This document shows, piece after piece, positions 62,401 through 64,000 of a DNA stretch of 64,000 bases. A program made the translations under genes and the position numbers. Where the stretch lies: contig NZ_CP133605.1 in NCBI RefSeq assembly GCF_031199965.1, positions 3,070,501 through 3,134,500 of the forward strand, read 5' to 3'. The stretch's first letter is position 1. Each line of letters starts with the position of its first letter. The stretch is from Paenibacillus sp. D2_2. GTDB taxonomy: Bacteria; Bacillota; Bacilli; Paenibacillales; Paenibacillaceae. The notes beneath the pieces were generated by a model. The model saw only the letters and a list, made by a program, of their open reading frames with translations. It did no database searches and was not told where the DNA came from.

Positions 62401-64000
62401 TTATAACTGCATCAAAATTTGCGGGTCCTTGATTTTGTTGTCTTCGGCCAGCAGTACGACCTTGGACAGGACTTCAGCCGTTCTTGGATCCTCATCCATA
62501 AACGGTAGGAACAACCGTCCACGATGCTGCGAATGCACTGGAATAATGTTCAGGGCACCTGTGCCTTGTTTGTAAGCTACTCCACTGCCAAGATGAACAG
62601 CGTATTCTCCAAGCTTGCCCTCGATACGGGCAAAATTACCGTCCAGTCTCACCTTATCTAGCTTGAGCAAACGCAAGGATTCCTCCACAATCACCTTCCG
62701 TAGTTCGATCGTCGTCAGGCTGGCCTCTGGATCAACACCACCGACATGCGCAGTACTGACAACAAGGTCGATATCGCGCATCGTCTCTGAGAACAGAATT
62801 GGCGGAATCTGATCAACTGGAATACGTTCATACGTTTTCCGGTCGAGGAATTCCACTGTCTCCAAAGTCGGCGCCTCAGTGTCCGCAGGCGAGAACCAAT
62901 CCGCCATCGCATAGACTGTCGCGATAATGTTCTCCCGGTAGTGCACCTTTTGCAGCCCCGACTCATAGCTGACCGTCCAGCCGCGTCCGCGCAGTAGCGC
63001 CACTGTCTTGCTTGGCTGCACCTGATGGCCAGCATAACGCTGAGAGCCAGCCTTACGAGCTCGTTCATCCTCGTTAACCAGATACAGCTCTCGGAATACT
63101 TGCTTGAACGGCTGTCTGATGCCACGAGTGAACAAATCTCGCTGATAGTCACTCCATTCGCCGCTTTCATATAAATCTAGCGGGTGGGCAATCGTCAACT
63201 GATCCTTGTCTGCAAGCACCCAGGCATCGCCAGCTGGTTCAACCAGTCGCAAAGTACCATCCTCCGCTGCCGTGAAATACCCAAGCTGCTCATCCGCTTT
63301 GAACACCAACGCGGCTACCAGAGGACGTAACACCGGACTTGCGATCAAAGCCGCTATTTCACTAGCATGGAAATAGCTTTGCTCAGCCATGGAGCGCTCA
63401 AGTTCCCGCTTTGCACGACGATATTGATCCGTCAACTCGGTCTTAGCTTGCTTGAGCTGCTCGATATAACCGTTCTTTTTGAATCTCGCCGGTACCGATT
63501 TAAGCAGTTTCCCTTTGCTAGTCACTTCTAACTCGGCTTTCCCTTCTTCGTCTACTGTCAGGCGCACATGGGTATCTGTATCCAAAGCGTATGACTCGAA
63601 CAGACTGGCCAATTGCTCTAACATACGCGCTTCCATATCCCAAGTTAGCCGAATCACATCGGTGTATCCCGCGCTACGTGCCAGATTTCCTAGCGCAATT
63701 TGCCCGGCCGTACCTTCGCTTGCACGGCGCTGTGCTCCAAATCCCCGGCTTTGCTTCAGGAACTCCTGAATAAACTGATATCTATCACGCAGATCCTGCT
63801 CCGGATTAGCTGCGAACGGGATCAAGCTGTACGCCAGCAAATGCTCCTTATTCCGCTTATCCATGACGGATCTCTTCATATCATCAAGACGCAACTGTCC
63901 TAGAACCGCATCGGCAAACAATTGTGAACGGCGATGATTGGATCCAGCGGAAATATATTTTGCGGAATCATATAACTGACGGAAGCGTTCTTCACCTATG
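62401..64000 (-). CDS. DUF4132-domain protein, C-terminal part
   Basis: The gene extends past the end of the window; about 533 residues are visible. The frame is open to 64000 (for example FRQLYDSAKYISAGSNHRRS). The C-terminal DUF4132 region shows DKDQLTIAHPLDLYESGEW, SDYQRDLFTRGIRQPFKQVF, RELYLVNEDERA and RYAGHQVQPSKTVALLRGRG. Middle part has a charged helix (QLKQAKTELTDQYRRAKREL). DUF4132 proteins are large and of unknown function, often adjacent to MolR-like or WGR genes. No terminator is evident after it. Confidence 0.85.
   Translation of the reverse strand, partial: IGEERFRQLYDSAKYISAGSNHRRSQLFADAVLGQLRLDDMKRSVMDKRNKEHLLAYSLIPFAANPEQDLRDRYQFIQEFLKQSRGFGAQRRASEGTAGQIALGNLARSAGYTDVIRLTWDMEARMLEQLASLFESYALDTDTHVRLTVDEEGKAELEVTSKGKLLKSVPARFKKNGYIEQLKQAKTELTDQYRRAKRELERSMAEQSYFHASEIAALIASPVLRPLVAALVFKADEQLGYFTAAEDGTLRLVEPAGDAWVLADKDQLTIAHPLDLYESGEWSDYQRDLFTRGIRQPFKQVFRELYLVNEDERARKAGSQRYAGHQVQPSKTVALLRGRGWTVSYESGLQKVHYRENIIATVYAMADWFSPADTEAPTLETVEFLDRKTYERIPVDQIPPILFSETMRDIDLVVSTAHVGGVDPEASLTTIELRKVIVEESLRLLKLDKVRLDGNFARIEGKLGEYAVHLGSGVAYKQGTGALNIIPVHSQHRGRLFLPFMDEDPRTAEVLSKVVLLAEDNKIKDPQILMQL

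Overview
The window looks like a chromosome segment of a Paenibacillus-type member of the Firmicutes. Supporting signs are two-component systems of the YesM/YesN kind, LplABC-type sugar ABC transporters next to glycoside hydrolases, Btr-like and AraC/TetR/MerR/LysR regulators, strong AGGAGG-type ribosome binding sites, many compact intrinsic terminators, and PyrR-, Fur- and WalR-like regulatory sites. No rRNA, tRNA, CRISPR array, prophage or classical insertion sequence was seen.

Layout. 1-6.5 kb: a YesN/YesM two-component pair, a coiled-coil protein, two membrane proteins and a Gfo/Idh/MocA oxidoreductase, all on the minus strand. 6.7-13.5 kb: FabV enoyl reductase, an old-yellow-enzyme gene with its ArsR regulator, a DEAD-box helicase and a secreted CAP-domain protein. 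13.6-16.7 kb: a minus-strand block of methyltransferase, PAP2 phosphatase, OmpR-type regulator and sensor kinase. 17.3-20.1 kb: iron-siderophore binding lipoprotein with a Fur box, and a Btr-like regulator. 20.1-22.4 kb: HxlR regulator divergent from an aldo/keto reductase and an epimerase. 22.5-27.9 kb: one operon with a polar amino acid (probably cystine) ABC transporter, two glutathionyl-hydroquinone-reductase-like proteins and two GNAT acetyltransferases. 28-32.8 kb: membrane-anchored Mrr-like protein, SDR and tautomerase divergent from a LysR gene, a YjgB-like protein and class I aldolase. 32.9-47 kb: carbohydrate locus (LplABC-type transporter, GH3, AraC regulator, GH2, GH16) with a lipoprotein and a MerR-thioredoxin pair inside. 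47.3-54 kb: MFS-TetR pair, DUF421 protein, ChbG-like deacetylase, asparaginase, an alkaline phosphatase that lacks its catalytic half, and a beta-lactamase-like hydrolase. 54-58.7 kb: PlsY-like and CrtQ-like genes, then a three-gene SPFH/zinc-ribbon operon. 58.8-62.3 kb: a nuclease-like gene surrounded by structured repeats, and an MFS transporter behind a PyrR-type attenuator. 62.4-64 kb: the C-terminal part of a DUF4132 protein.

The most unusual feature is at 58.8-62.3 kb. A 185-bp, four-armed inverted-repeat element occurs there three times (58950, 60183, 62112) and once more at 16905, always with arm starts 50, 60 and 50 bp apart. One copy directly follows a small gene that looks like a PD-(D/E)XK endonuclease fused to a winged helix. 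That gene is itself preceded by a hairpin-terminator leader that is duplicated 560 bp upstream. The upstream leader plus its 185-bp element look like an internal-deletion derivative of the whole nuclease unit. This arrangement resembles an autonomous unit with non-autonomous relatives and may be a REP/RAYT-like system built on a different nuclease.

Thirteen genes carry in total about seventeen single-base frame disruptions, many of them in short homopolymers. Several are probably sequencing or assembly errors, so the 'pseudogene' labels below should be read as 'frame-disrupted in this sequence'.
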